Positions 29,110 to 36,946 of a stretch of DNA of 43,480 bases are shown piece after piece. Position 1 is the first letter of the stretch; each line of letters starts with the position of its first letter. Source of the stretch: a virus. Below the pieces are notes generated by a model. It was given only the letters and a program-made list of their open reading frames with translations. It did not search any database and was not told the DNA's origin. Where the stretch lies: positions 1-43,480 of the IMG/VR virus record IMGVR_UViG_3300009320_000035. One strand, given 5' to 3'. The translations under genes were made by a program, and so were the position numbers.

Positions 29110-29333
29110 TATCTTCTACCTCGTGTTTTCATTTTCTTCATAGCCTTTTCTTCAGCTTCGCTCTCTTCTCGTAACTTATCTACTAGACTCCAAAATGTAG
29201 GAATAGGCAATTCTAGGAATTCTTCTAATGGAATCCAACTGAATTTTCTAAGGAAAGCGTAGTGCACCTCAACTAGAAAATCATTCCAGTTAAGCTTTTG
29301 TTTTCTGAGTTCCTGCAACTTTCTTGGCAGCAT
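29109..29333 (-). CDS. Tail assembly chaperone, second ORF (putative)
   Basis: 74 residues (LNWNDFLVEVHYAFLRKFSWIPLEEFLELPI...). It overlaps the end of the previous gene by 44 bases and ends at the tape-measure start, as the lambda T-type frame does. It has an in-frame ATG at 29333, so either reinitiation or a frameshift fusion is possible. The frame offset is +1, not the usual -1. Confidence 0.55.
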   Translation of the reverse strand: MLPRKLQELRKQKLNWNDFLVEVHYAFLRKFSWIPLEEFLELPIPTFWSLVDKLREESEAEEKAMKKMKTRGRR

Positions 29334-29688
29334 ACTTCATCTGCTCCATTCTCGCTTTTACCGCCTGTTGACCAGTTGCTCCAAAGGAATTAAGTTCAAT
29401 GACCACAGGAAATAGTTCAATTAAATGATTCATAACAAAGGCTTCTCTTTCTTCTTCTGGTTCGTTTGGATAACTTAATCTCATTGTTTCAATACATAAA
29501 TTTCCAATCAATCTAGCTACGTCCTTATCCATTTTCTTCATTATTTCTTCCTCTTTAACACCTTCAAATTTTCCCATTAATTCAAATAAATCTGGAAGGT
29601 GTTTTACTCTTAGTGGTTTTAGAGTTATTTCCTCTTCTCCTATCTTAATAGTTTTACCTAATCCTATATGTTTTGCAAATCTACCCAT
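29290..29688 (-). CDS. Tail assembly chaperone, first ORF (putative)
   Basis: 132 residues. Begins MGRFAKHIGLGKTIKIGEEEITLKPLRVKHLPDLFELMGKFEG, the strand-then-helix start of tail chaperones (lambda gpG-like), followed by helices. The position between the tail tube and the tape measure and the overlapping downstream ORF support the role. Confidence 0.65.
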   Translation of the reverse strand: MGRFAKHIGLGKTIKIGEEEITLKPLRVKHLPDLFELMGKFEGVKEEEIMKKMDKDVARLIGNLCIETMRLSYPNEPEEEREAFVMNHLIELFPVVIELNSFGATGQQAVKARMEQMKYAAKKVAGTQKTKA

Positions 29689-29962
29689 CTGTTCTCACCT
29701 CTTTTCCATCCAGTGTTTTGATTACTTTTTCTTCTGGATTCTTTTTCTCAAGAATGTTTAATCTTTCTTCCATCTCAAGAAGCTTTACATATAATCTACT
29801 ATTATCTAATAACCATTTCAAAGTCATTCCATAATCTGAACTGAATTCTTCGTCTGCTATTTGCTTGAATTCTTTCAAAGTTCTTTCTGGAATTCTTGAA
29901 ATAATGAGAGCAGGTCTATATCTAAGTACCCGCTCTCGTATCTTTTCAATCTTTTCACTCAT
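29681..29962 (-). CDS. Small helical protein in tail operon
   Basis: 93 residues. ALIISRIPERTLKEFKQIADEEFSSDYGMTLKWLLDNSRLYVKL resembles a ribbon-helix-helix protein ('...RIPexTlkeFkeIAdeef...dyGmtLkwLld'), followed by a coiled coil (LEMEERLNILEKK). Such RHH-like proteins occur in archaeal viruses as regulators; its place inside the tail genes is odd. Overlaps the next gene by eight bases. Confidence 0.5.
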   Translation of the reverse strand: MSEKIEKIRERVLRYRPALIISRIPERTLKEFKQIADEEFSSDYGMTLKWLLDNSRLYVKLLEMEERLNILEKKNPEEKVIKTLDGKEVRTDG

Positions 29963-29971
29963 TTACATCAC

Positions 29972-30553
29972 CTACGTGTATGGAGCTAATGCTACCATAG
30001 CTGCCGTATTATCGCATGAATCTTCTTGGATATTTCCTGCTGTTCCACCTACGTTTTGTGCTGGGAATTTCATTTGTACTGTGAATTTCAAAAGTCCATC
30101 AGTAAAGGATGGTTTGCATGATGTTACATATCCGTCCTTTGCATAGAACCTATATCCTTCAGATGCACTAGCTACTCCTGCACTTCCTGAAGCTGCTGCT
30201 GTGTCATTTGTCCAGAGTATAGATACAGCCATTTCGTCTCTATAGATTGTGTTTGTTGAAGTCAATGGTTCGCTTGTATCGTATGTTCTATTTAAGAACT
30301 GGGAAAAACCACCACCAGTTCCACCAGCCCCACCTATAGCTACTGGATAGGCTTCGAAAGTAACTGTTGTGTCTCCTTCTGGTACTTTCTTGACGTGTCT
30401 TCCACCAGCTAGATTAGCCACTGTTTCTATGTCTTTATCTCCTCTGTCTATATCTACAGTTTCTGTTATTCCTGCATAACTTACCCATGCTCCGTTTTGG
30501 CTAGCTATTGATATTAAGCAAGTCTCACTCCAAACACTTACTGTATTGGCAAT
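29972..30553 (-). CDS. Major tail (tube) protein with an ATT start codon
   Basis: 193 residues if ATT 30553 is the start. GGAGG lies eight bases upstream (30562-30566) and no ATG, GTG or TTG is in frame until GTG 30421, which would remove 44 residues with the fold-typical start SETCLISIASQNGAWVSYAG...ETVDIDRGDKDIETVAN. GGRHVKKVPEGDTTVTFEAYPV is the tube-protein 'G....vpGdttvtFe' element. Position before the chaperones and tape measure agrees. Should be made in many copies. Confidence 0.7.
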   Translation of the reverse strand: MANTVSVWSETCLISIASQNGAWVSYAGITETVDIDRGDKDIETVANLAGGRHVKKVPEGDTTVTFEAYPVAIGGAGGTGGGFSQFLNRTYDTSEPLTSTNTIYRDEMAVSILWTNDTAAASGSAGVASASEGYRFYAKDGYVTSCKPSFTDGLLKFTVQMKFPAQNVGGTAGNIQEDSCDNTAAMVALAPYT

Positions 30554-30576
30554 AACAATCGCCTCCTTTGTTTTTT

Positions 30577-31077
30577 TTATCTAAACGCTGTTCTTATAGT
30601 TTTTGTCATCTCTTTTCCAGCTACTTTTCTAAAACTCTTCATAGCACTATCACTTCCTTTCTTAAGGAATTTGTAAGTAGGACGTCCCATTCTTTTTGAT
30701 GCACCCGGATGGTGAACCTGTTTTGCAAACCTACGTACACCATCACGTCCAATCCAACTCAATCTTCCAACTAATTTTGGGGTTTTTGGGATTGGATGTG
30801 GTGCCGTTCCATCATGTACCATACCAGCATAAAATACAGAGCTACCAACTCTATATCCATTCTTTATCTTTATTACTTGTATGCTTTTTGACAACTGTCT
30901 TTGTTTGTGATATTTTCCTAAATTGATTAATTTCTTTGAAACATAACTTGTCCTTGTTGCTGCCCATCTTAATATATTATCTGCTGCTCGAGGAACACTT
31001 GCTCTTCCACTTCCTCCAAGTCTTCTCAATCCTCTAGCTACTTTATCAGCTCCTATTACTTTAACACTAACGACCAT
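30577..31077 (-). CDS. HK97 gp10-like head-tail/tail completion protein
   Basis: 166 residues. KVIGADKVARGLRRLGGSGRASVPRAADNILRWAATRTS is the helix start, and YRVGSSVFYAGMVHDGTAPHPIP matches the 'YAxxVexGTxxxP' core of HK97 gp10 family proteins. Basic C-terminus. Located between the connector/terminator genes and the tail tube, the standard place. Confidence 0.75.
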   Translation of the reverse strand: MVVSVKVIGADKVARGLRRLGGSGRASVPRAADNILRWAATRTSYVSKKLINLGKYHKQRQLSKSIQVIKIKNGYRVGSSVFYAGMVHDGTAPHPIPKTPKLVGRLSWIGRDGVRRFAKQVHHPGASKRMGRPTYKFLKKGSDSAMKSFRKVAGKEMTKTIRTAFR

Positions 31078-31501
31078 AAAAATCCCATTCCACTATCACA
31101 TCAGTATGATACTCTGTAGTATTATCATCTAAAACAACTTCAGTAGTGGCAGTTGAGATAAATCTCATATTATAGCAAAACTTTGCTTTATAAGCAGATT
31201 GATTAGTTCTGAGAGCTTTCTTAACAGCATCAACTAATGCAGGAGAAGTGTCTCCCTTTCTAGTAACACAAGTTAGAATAACTGAAATAGTTGAATCGTA
31301 AATTGGGTCATCACTTTGAGTTAGAGAAACTTCTGGTGTATTTGGAGTCATAATCTCTACTCTAGAATATCCTTGCTTGCCTAATTTAGTAGGTCTTCCT
31401 TTTAGAATCTTAGAAGTATATGCACTAACATCTGCAGAAGCAACCAAATGTGTTCTTATTAAATCTCTTATGTCATTCCCTAAAGTTGATATACCAGCCA
31501 T
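31067..31501 (-). CDS. Tail terminator-like protein (putative)
   Basis: 144 residues from ATG 31501 (GGTGAGATT upstream; a longer start at 31537 is less likely). ISTLGNDIRDLIRTHL...VEIMTPNTPEVSLTQSDDPIYDSTISVILTC has the fold order of gpU-type tail terminators. Next to the gp10-like gene and overlapping it by 11 bases. Confidence 0.55.
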   Translation of the reverse strand: MAGISTLGNDIRDLIRTHLVASADVSAYTSKILKGRPTKLGKQGYSRVEIMTPNTPEVSLTQSDDPIYDSTISVILTCVTRKGDTSPALVDAVKKALRTNQSAYKAKFCYNMRFISTATTEVVLDDNTTEYHTDVIVEWDFYGR

Positions 31502-31548
31502 AATCTCACCGCAATAGCTATCGGGAAGGAAAACCATTCCCTAGTGAT

Positions 31549-32100
31549 TTATTGATAATTACCCATATTAACCATGTCAGCTCCAATCTGCTTAAGCTCT
31601 ATAATCTTTCTTTTAATCCTTTCTGTTCTTGTAGCTTCTGGATTCATAAAGTCTGCTACCATATCCATACAAAGTGCTTTAATATCATCTGTGGCAGCAG
31701 CTGTTCCATAAGTGTAAGTTACTTTAACTGTTTGATTTCCTAGTACAAATGTTCCGGGAGTTGCACTTGCATTAAGTTTTATTATTCCTTCTGGAAGGTA
31801 AGTATCATACCAATTCGAACTCATCTGAGTAAAAACATCATCGTTATCGTCATCTATTCCCAAGTAACTTACAGCAGCTATGTCCATCTGTTTTAATTTC
31901 AAAAACTTACTACCATTTCCATCATAAAGTTCTTCAGTAGCGGTTTGAGTTCCTTGCCATGTTCTACCAGTTCTTGCGTCTATTTCCTTAGTAGCACCTG
32001 AAATAAACAAAGCAATTTGCCCATTTCCCCATTCTGCTGCTTGAACATTTGTCCAGTTTCTCACCTCAGCTACTGTACAATACAAAGCCAATTTAAACAC
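31549..32100 (-). CDS. Head-tail connector protein (gp6/gp15-like)
   Basis: 183 residues. Helical N-terminus (CTVAEVRNWTNVQ...IALFISGATKEIDARTGRTW), a beta insert with YDGNGSKFLKLKQMDIAAVSYLGID and KVTYTYGTAAATDDIKALCMDM. This 'helix ... idartgR...Y.G.gs..l.l....i' pattern is typical of the adaptor that docks on the portal. A confident role from pattern and order. Confidence 0.75.
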   Translation of the reverse strand: MFKLALYCTVAEVRNWTNVQAAEWGNGQIALFISGATKEIDARTGRTWQGTQTATEELYDGNGSKFLKLKQMDIAAVSYLGIDDDNDDVFTQMSSNWYDTYLPEGIIKLNASATPGTFVLGNQTVKVTYTYGTAAATDDIKALCMDMVADFMNPEATRTERIKRKIIELKQIGADMVNMGNYQ

Positions 32101-32338
32101 CTAATAGTTTTATACCAGCAAATGTAGCAATAGCTCCAATTAAGACCATAATAACTCTACTAAATAAGTTTTTTAATTCACTATGTTCTGCTTTAGTTGT
32201 TGAACTATGAGCTATTAAAACATCATTCAATTTGCCTGTATTCGCTGCTATATTCTTTACTGCTTCTGCTGTAATAGTAGTGTTATGATTAATAGTTTCC
32301 ATACTCTTTGATATTCTTTCTAGATGTGCATCTGTCAA
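32093..32338 (-). CDS. Small protein with C-terminal transmembrane helix
   Basis: 81 residues, TTG 32338 start preceded by AGGTGAAAAACC. Long polar helix (ERISKSMETINHNTTITAEAVKNIAANTGK) and one C-terminal membrane helix (VIMVLIGAIATFAGIKLLGV). Similar in plan to the protein at 193. Not expected to be virion structural; perhaps a membrane-associated assembly or lysis factor. Confidence 0.5.
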   Translation of the reverse strand: MTDAHLERISKSMETINHNTTITAEAVKNIAANTGKLNDVLIAHSSTTKAEHSELKNLFSRVIMVLIGAIATFAGIKLLGV

Positions 32339-32348
32339 GGTTTTTCAC

Positions 32349-32519
32349 CTATAATCTTTCATTAAACATACTTGCTCTTACAGCATCAAAAATCTGAAGT
32401 AAATTTGCTTTTGTTATTTTCCCAGCTGGTTCTACTACTGGTTTTTGTACTGTTCCATTTTTAACTTCCAAAATTATCTTCACATTTAATGGCTTTTCTT
32501 CTTTCTTCTCTTCTGGCAT
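32349..32519 (-). CDS. Small basic/acidic protein
   Basis: 56 residues starting MPEEKKEEKPLNVKIILEVK. A lysine/glutamate head, then a strand (VKIILEVKNGTV) and a helix (LLQIFDAVRASMFNERL). AGGAGGTAGATTAAA upstream. Function unknown. Confidence 0.5.
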   Translation of the reverse strand: MPEEKKEEKPLNVKIILEVKNGTVQKPVVEPAGKITKANLLQIFDAVRASMFNERL

Positions 32520-32532
32520 TTTAATCTACCTC

Positions 32533-32847
32533 CTATTTTACTAAACTATCTAATAGTGCCTGAAACTCATTCTTTGCGTTTGTATGTCTAGCCTTTAGTG
32601 CTACAGCAGTATCGTAAGCAGCTTTTAATTCATCGTAGTTTTCTACTCCTTCCTGTGGTTCTGCTGGAATGCTTACTGCATTTGCTTTGGTTGTCAAACT
32701 AGCTATTCTTGTTGATACAGCTGATTCTTTAAATTCCCATGGGTCTGCTCCATGTTGTGTTACTGTCCATGAGTTTTCATCCCAAACTCCATTATCAGCT
32801 TCTCTTATGAGTTTTTCAGGCGTTCCAAATCCATATATGTCTCCCAT
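32533..32847 (-). CDS. Small structural-region protein
   Basis: 104 residues. MGDIYGFGTPEKLIREADNG, a Trp-containing acidic middle and a C-terminal helical hairpin (YDELKAAYDTAVALKARHTNAKNEFQALL). It follows the large fibre gene and may be its chaperone or base. No family recognised. Confidence 0.5.
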   Translation of the reverse strand: MGDIYGFGTPEKLIREADNGVWDENSWTVTQHGADPWEFKESAVSTRIASLTTKANAVSIPAEPQEGVENYDELKAAYDTAVALKARHTNAKNEFQALLDSLVK

Positions 32848-32864
32848 TTATATCATCTCCTATC

Positions 32865-35048
32865 TTAGTTTCCTATTGAAGTCCAGTCTGTATCTGCGAC
32901 TGTTCCAATGTAAGTTATGCTTGCTCCTGCTGCTAAAGCTGCTGCTGTGTTTGTTCCTGCTCCCAAGTCGTCTCCTGTAGCTGGGAATACATCACAGCTC
33001 TGCGCTCCGTCATTCTTTATTTTCACAATAGTCCCGACAGGGAAAGTCGCTGGCAAAGTTACAGCGTCTCCTGCATTTGCACAAGTAGAAATTACATTAT
33101 ATGTAGATAATAAAACTCCATCGCCCTGAGAAGAACCAGCGTCTGCTGTTAGTCCTACGTTTGCTTCATGTTTTTGGAGTATGTGACTTGAGACTTCGGT
33201 CCATCTTGTCCCTTCGACTGCTCCAGCAATCATAGAAAGTGCGTCTGCTGCTGCGAAACCTATTCCAGTATTGCCATCCCCCGCAGTTGTAAAAACAGGA
33301 TTTGTAGCGCTTGCAGCTTCATCCATTATAGCAGCGCCAGAAGAAGTATTTGCCCTAAACTCCCCCCCGTCTAATAAAAATCTTCTAACTCCAGCGATTG
33401 CAATACTTAAAATATTAGCGCCACCTGAATAAAGCCCTTTTTCAGTTGTGCCAATCCTCAAGCTAGGTTTAGCTGCTGCTCCAGCTGTGTTCGAACCGTC
33501 TATAACAACTTGACAACCCTCAGTGTCAGAAGAATTTTCAATTACTTTAAACCATTCTTGAGCTTGACCAGCACCTGCATCTATTTGGAATAAAGCTCCT
33601 GTAGTTAAATTGTCGCTATCACCAACTATAATATGTGCATTTTGGGTCGTGTTAGCGGTTGCATTTTGAGAAGCTGTAACTATGCTTGATGCTTCTGTAA
33701 ACCTCATGGCTTCCACACCGCCAGCAATAAGTGAAAGTTGGTCGGATGCTGCCCTGCCAATTCCTGTATCAATATCACCTCTAAAAGAAAGCGCTGGTGA
33801 AATTGCTGTTGCTGCAGCTACTTTAAGATAATATCCTGACGGTGTTCCACTCTGTAAATATGTCGTAGCTGCCTGATGTCTTGCATTTCCCGCAATATTT
33901 AATATTAAAGTTGTTCCTGATTTTACATTTAAACCTGTTCCTGTTGTTCCGAACTCCAGGCTTGGTCTGAATTCCTGATTTGATAGAGGTAGAATTAACT
34001 GACCTCTTTCTGTATCATTTGAATTTTCAATAACTTTAACCCACTCTACATCTGCACCTGCCCCACCAACTATTTTAAGTAATGCACCTGTGGTAAGATT
34101 ATCAGAGTCTCCTGTTATGATGAGAGCATCTTGAGTAGTATTCGCAGTTGAATTCATTGAAGCAGTTACGATTGAAGATGCTTCTGTGAACCTCATTCCT
34201 TCCACACCGCCAGCAATTAAACTTAGTTGGTCTGCTCCTGCCCAACCAATTCCTGTATCATCATCTCCTTCAAAAACATATACTGGATTTGTTGAGGTTG
34301 CTCCTTCTGTAGTCATTATTTGGAATTGAACTCCTGCACCGTGACCTGTGAAAATCGTTGAGCTAAATTTAGCCACATGAGTTCCGCCAGCAGCAATATT
34401 AAGAAAATCTGCTTGTTGATTAAAGAGTCCTGTTTCACTGTCACCAATTCTCAAACTTGGCTTTGTTGTATCTCCTATTGTATTACTTCCGTCAATTATT
34501 ACCTGACAGCCTTCCGTGTCATTTGAATTCTCTATAACTTGTAACCATGATTTGTCTTGTGATGCTCCACCAATGACTTCAAATAAAGGTCCGGTTGTTA
34601 ATGCATCAGAATCTCCTTTAATCAATAATCCCGTTCCTGTTGTTAAACCTGCATTTTCAAATATACATCCAGAAGCAGTGGTTACAGTATCATGGTCGAA
34701 ATTAAATGCTCCAGTATTAGCTCCAGTAGTAGGAGTTGTTGTTACGTCTGTTGTGTAAGTTGAGCCTGTGCGATTTACTCCAAGGACTACAACTCCCTCT
34801 TCTCTAACATTAAAATTCTGTCCAGCTCCAACTTCATTAAGGAAAGTTCCAGCACCGTACAATCTGATATATGGTCTGGCATCCTGATTATTTGCTAATA
34901 ATTTCAAATCATCATTAGCAGTATGACCACCATGAATAGGACCAACTGCTGCACTAGGTTCTAAAGTGATTCCACTAACGAAATTTAATTGTTGAGCTTC
35001 TCCACTTGCATTTTTCCTAAAAAATATAGGATTAATCATCTGTGCCAT
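32865..35048 (-). CDS. Large repetitive fibre/decoration protein
   Basis: 727 residues with three repeats of about 165 residues. Each has 'GDSD.LTTG.L..I.GGA....W.KVIENS.DTE' (starting about 145, 312 and 477) and 'DTGIG.A..DQLSLIAGGVE.MRFTEASS' (about 264, 427 and 592). 'TGIG...D.LS...GG...R' elements are common in phage fibres, where they form trimeric beta solenoids. The C-terminal 100 residues differ (cap or receptor domain). Unusually, it lies with the head genes, so it may decorate the capsid or head-tail junction rather than the tail tip. Confidence 0.65.
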   Translation of the reverse strand: MAQMINPIFFRKNASGEAQQLNFVSGITLEPSAAVGPIHGGHTANDDLKLLANNQDARPYIRLYGAGTFLNEVGAGQNFNVREEGVVVLGVNRTGSTYTTDVTTTPTTGANTGAFNFDHDTVTTASGCIFENAGLTTGTGLLIKGDSDALTTGPLFEVIGGASQDKSWLQVIENSNDTEGCQVIIDGSNTIGDTTKPSLRIGDSETGLFNQQADFLNIAAGGTHVAKFSSTIFTGHGAGVQFQIMTTEGATSTNPVYVFEGDDDTGIGWAGADQLSLIAGGVEGMRFTEASSIVTASMNSTANTTQDALIITGDSDNLTTGALLKIVGGAGADVEWVKVIENSNDTERGQLILPLSNQEFRPSLEFGTTGTGLNVKSGTTLILNIAGNARHQAATTYLQSGTPSGYYLKVAAATAISPALSFRGDIDTGIGRAASDQLSLIAGGVEAMRFTEASSIVTASQNATANTTQNAHIIVGDSDNLTTGALFQIDAGAGQAQEWFKVIENSSDTEGCQVVIDGSNTAGAAAKPSLRIGTTEKGLYSGGANILSIAIAGVRRFLLDGGEFRANTSSGAAIMDEAASATNPVFTTAGDGNTGIGFAAADALSMIAGAVEGTRWTEVSSHILQKHEANVGLTADAGSSQGDGVLLSTYNVISTCANAGDAVTLPATFPVGTIVKIKNDGAQSCDVFPATGDDLGAGTNTAAALAAGASITYIGTVADTDWTSIGN

Positions 35049-35060
35049 TTAAATCGCCTC

Positions 35061-36260
35061 CTAAGACGTTATTTCAACTATCCAACTTACACCTTCATTG
35101 TTTTGTTCTGAATCTATGTAAACATCGCTTACATTATCTACTTGTAAAGCCACTCCTTCTCCCGGATTAAGTTGATATCCATTAGTTGAACTAACTGCTG
35201 AATTTCCTACATAAACCATATCTGTATTTGCAGTTTTTGCTTTAAGTAAGACTGAATGTCCATCTGTTATAGCTAAACTTCCCCCACCATTTAATTGAAC
35301 TGCTGTTCCTGCTGTTGCCACATCCTGAACTCCTTGAGTCAGACCAGTTGCATTTATTCCCATACTTGTTATTTTTGCGTGTAATTCTCTATCTGTACTC
35401 ATTGCTAGAGCACCAACATCTCCAGAATCTACTGCATCGTTAGTAGCAATTCCCATTATTGCTAATCCTTTACTTGATGCCACTGTAAATTCATCGGAGT
35501 CGTCTGTATAATCGTTTAATTCTATTGTGCTTATTAATCTTCCTTTGTTATCAAATTGAGCAATTGCAGCTGTTCCATTACTATATGTTGGAAGAGTAGT
35601 ATTGTATTCACCACCAATAGCCATAAAGGCTGGTGCTGCTACTTGATTTGCACTAGAAACTAAAACAGGTGTTTTTGCTCCATCTTCAGTAACAACCATA
35701 TTGTATAAAACACCATTTAAACTCGCAGCAGGTCTAATTGCCTGTCCTTCTGTTACTGCGTTTGGTAAAGCAGAACCATCAAAATCTTTAGCTTCCCAAA
35801 GGGTTTGTATAGCTCTCGCTATGACAGAAGCACCATGAGTATTATAACCACCAATCTTCAAATGTCCATTTACATCACTTTGAAGAACTGTTGCATCTCC
35901 ATCTGCGTAAGTTGTTACGCTTGCTCTATATTCTCCACCAGCTGGTATAAATTGAGGATTTGCTGGCATTGCTCCATCATCTGTAGGAATAGGAAATGCT
36001 CTAAATGCGTTTGCTGTTTCATCATATCCACCAATACCTTGCCAATGTTCTGTTACTGTTGCTAAGGATTGGTCTTGTGTGAATACATACGCATCTGTTT
36101 GCGTACCATCTGTTAACTGAAATGCAGAAACATCTACCTGAACGTTCCCAGAAATAGTTACATCTGCATCTTGTAGCTTTACTCGTACAGCTACATTTCC
36201 TTCTGCATCCTCTACAAAAGAATTCCATCTTCTATCGTTTAAACTTGTTGGAAGTGCCAT
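35061..36260 (-). CDS. Structural protein, possible fibre base or capsid decoration
   Basis: 399 residues. MALPTSLNDRRWNSFVEDAEGNVAVRV is a start common to phage structural proteins. Beta-rich with two similar segments, GGEYRASVTTYADGDATVLQSDVNGHLK and GGEYNTTLPTYSNGTAAIAQFDNKGRL. The C-terminus (ALQVDNVSDVYIDSEQNNEGVSWIVE) is a receptor-like beta sandwich. It precedes the fibre gene and has its own candidate promoter. Confidence 0.55.
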   Translation of the reverse strand: MALPTSLNDRRWNSFVEDAEGNVAVRVKLQDADVTISGNVQVDVSAFQLTDGTQTDAYVFTQDQSLATVTEHWQGIGGYDETANAFRAFPIPTDDGAMPANPQFIPAGGEYRASVTTYADGDATVLQSDVNGHLKIGGYNTHGASVIARAIQTLWEAKDFDGSALPNAVTEGQAIRPAASLNGVLYNMVVTEDGAKTPVLVSSANQVAAPAFMAIGGEYNTTLPTYSNGTAAIAQFDNKGRLISTIELNDYTDDSDEFTVASSKGLAIMGIATNDAVDSGDVGALAMSTDRELHAKITSMGINATGLTQGVQDVATAGTAVQLNGGGSLAITDGHSVLLKAKTANTDMVYVGNSAVSSTNGYQLNPGEGVALQVDNVSDVYIDSEQNNEGVSWIVEITS

Positions 36261-36356
36261 TCCAATCGCCTCCTGTATATTTTACTAATCAGACCCCTTA
36301 GATAGGCATGGGTCGTCATTCTAGTTAAATTATTATTCTTTATTCTATTTAAAACC
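36261..36356 (-). promoter_or_regulatory. Internal promoter with leader hairpin
   Basis: Reading left, GTTTTAAATAG (36345-36355) is a TATA-like box. About 35-60 bases later the leader has GACCC/GGGTC (36292-36296 with 36310-36314), a 5-bp stem, then GGAGGCGATTGG before ATG 36260. It could give separate control of the fibre genes. Confidence 0.45.
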
Positions 36357-36608
36357 TTATTTTGTTGCGTAAACAATCATTCCTACTTCATCATTGTTAG
36401 TACACGATATAGTTACCTTAGTTGCGGTTGTTCTAGCCACTTTCAAAACATTTGCAGTTGTTTCATTATTTGCTGCTATCCCAATTATACTCTTTACTGG
36501 GAATGTCAAAGTGTCATTGTTTTGACAATCTGTTATTCTAACCACATACAATCCCGGTACTGGTTCTGCATAGCTAACATTACTTGAAGCTAATGTATAA
36601 TCTGCCAT
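36357..36608 (-). CDS. Small beta-rich protein (capsid decoration candidate)
   Basis: 83 residues, beta strands throughout (YTLASSNVSYAEPVPGLYVVRITD...TATKVTISCTNNDEVGMIVYATK). Two genes after the capsid gene, where decoration proteins are usually encoded. No signal peptide. Role inferred from position only. Confidence 0.5.
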   Translation of the reverse strand: MADYTLASSNVSYAEPVPGLYVVRITDCQNNDTLTFPVKSIIGIAANNETTANVLKVARTTATKVTISCTNNDEVGMIVYATK

Positions 36609-36634
36609 TTAATCTACCTCCAAATATTAAAATG

Positions 36635-36659
36635 ATGGGGTCTAAAAAACCAACCCCAT
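36635..36659 (-). terminator. Hairpin between two small head genes
   Basis: ATGGGGT (36635-36641) pairs with ACCCCAT (36653-36659); on the coding strand the loop is T-rich (TGGTTTTTTAG). It lies after the capsid and first small gene and may attenuate transcription or stabilise the capsid mRNA 3' end. Confidence 0.5.
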
Positions 36660-36669
36660 ATTAAAACGC

Positions 36670-36933
36670 TTAGTCTAGTCCCCAAACACGAATGTATTTG
36701 ACTGCTGTAGATGCTGTTCCCGGAATTGTTATTGTTGTTGTACTCCATGTTCCTGATGCAACTGCTGCACCATCTGCACCTATTATATGTACTCCATAAA
36801 TTGTAGCAATTTTTCCTGATACGGAAATTGTATCACTTGGTGCTGCTGTTGATGGGGTTACAATCAAATAGTCTTTGACACCTGCATTAGGTGCGATTTG
36901 GGTAAATGTCGAAGTTGAAGTTATATCTGTCAT
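36670..36933 (-). CDS. Small beta-sandwich protein (capsid decoration candidate)
   Basis: 87 residues: ITSTSTFTQIAPNAGVKDYLIVTPSTAAPSDTISVSGKIATIYGVHIIGADG... with regular strands and Thr/Ser turns. Immediately downstream of the capsid gene, 13 bases away, with GGAGGCGATGAAAG as ribosome site. A head decoration role is a position-based inference. Confidence 0.55.
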   Translation of the reverse strand: MTDITSTSTFTQIAPNAGVKDYLIVTPSTAAPSDTISVSGKIATIYGVHIIGADGAAVASGTWSTTTITIPGTASTAVKYIRVWGLD

Positions 36934-36946
36934 CTTTCATCGCCTC

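Noticed and set aside
35805-36228. Cys/Ile-rich ORFs on both strands within the 399-residue structural gene
   Set aside because: Shadow frames of the structural gene without ribosome sites; their cysteine content comes from frame-shifted GCA/TGC codons.
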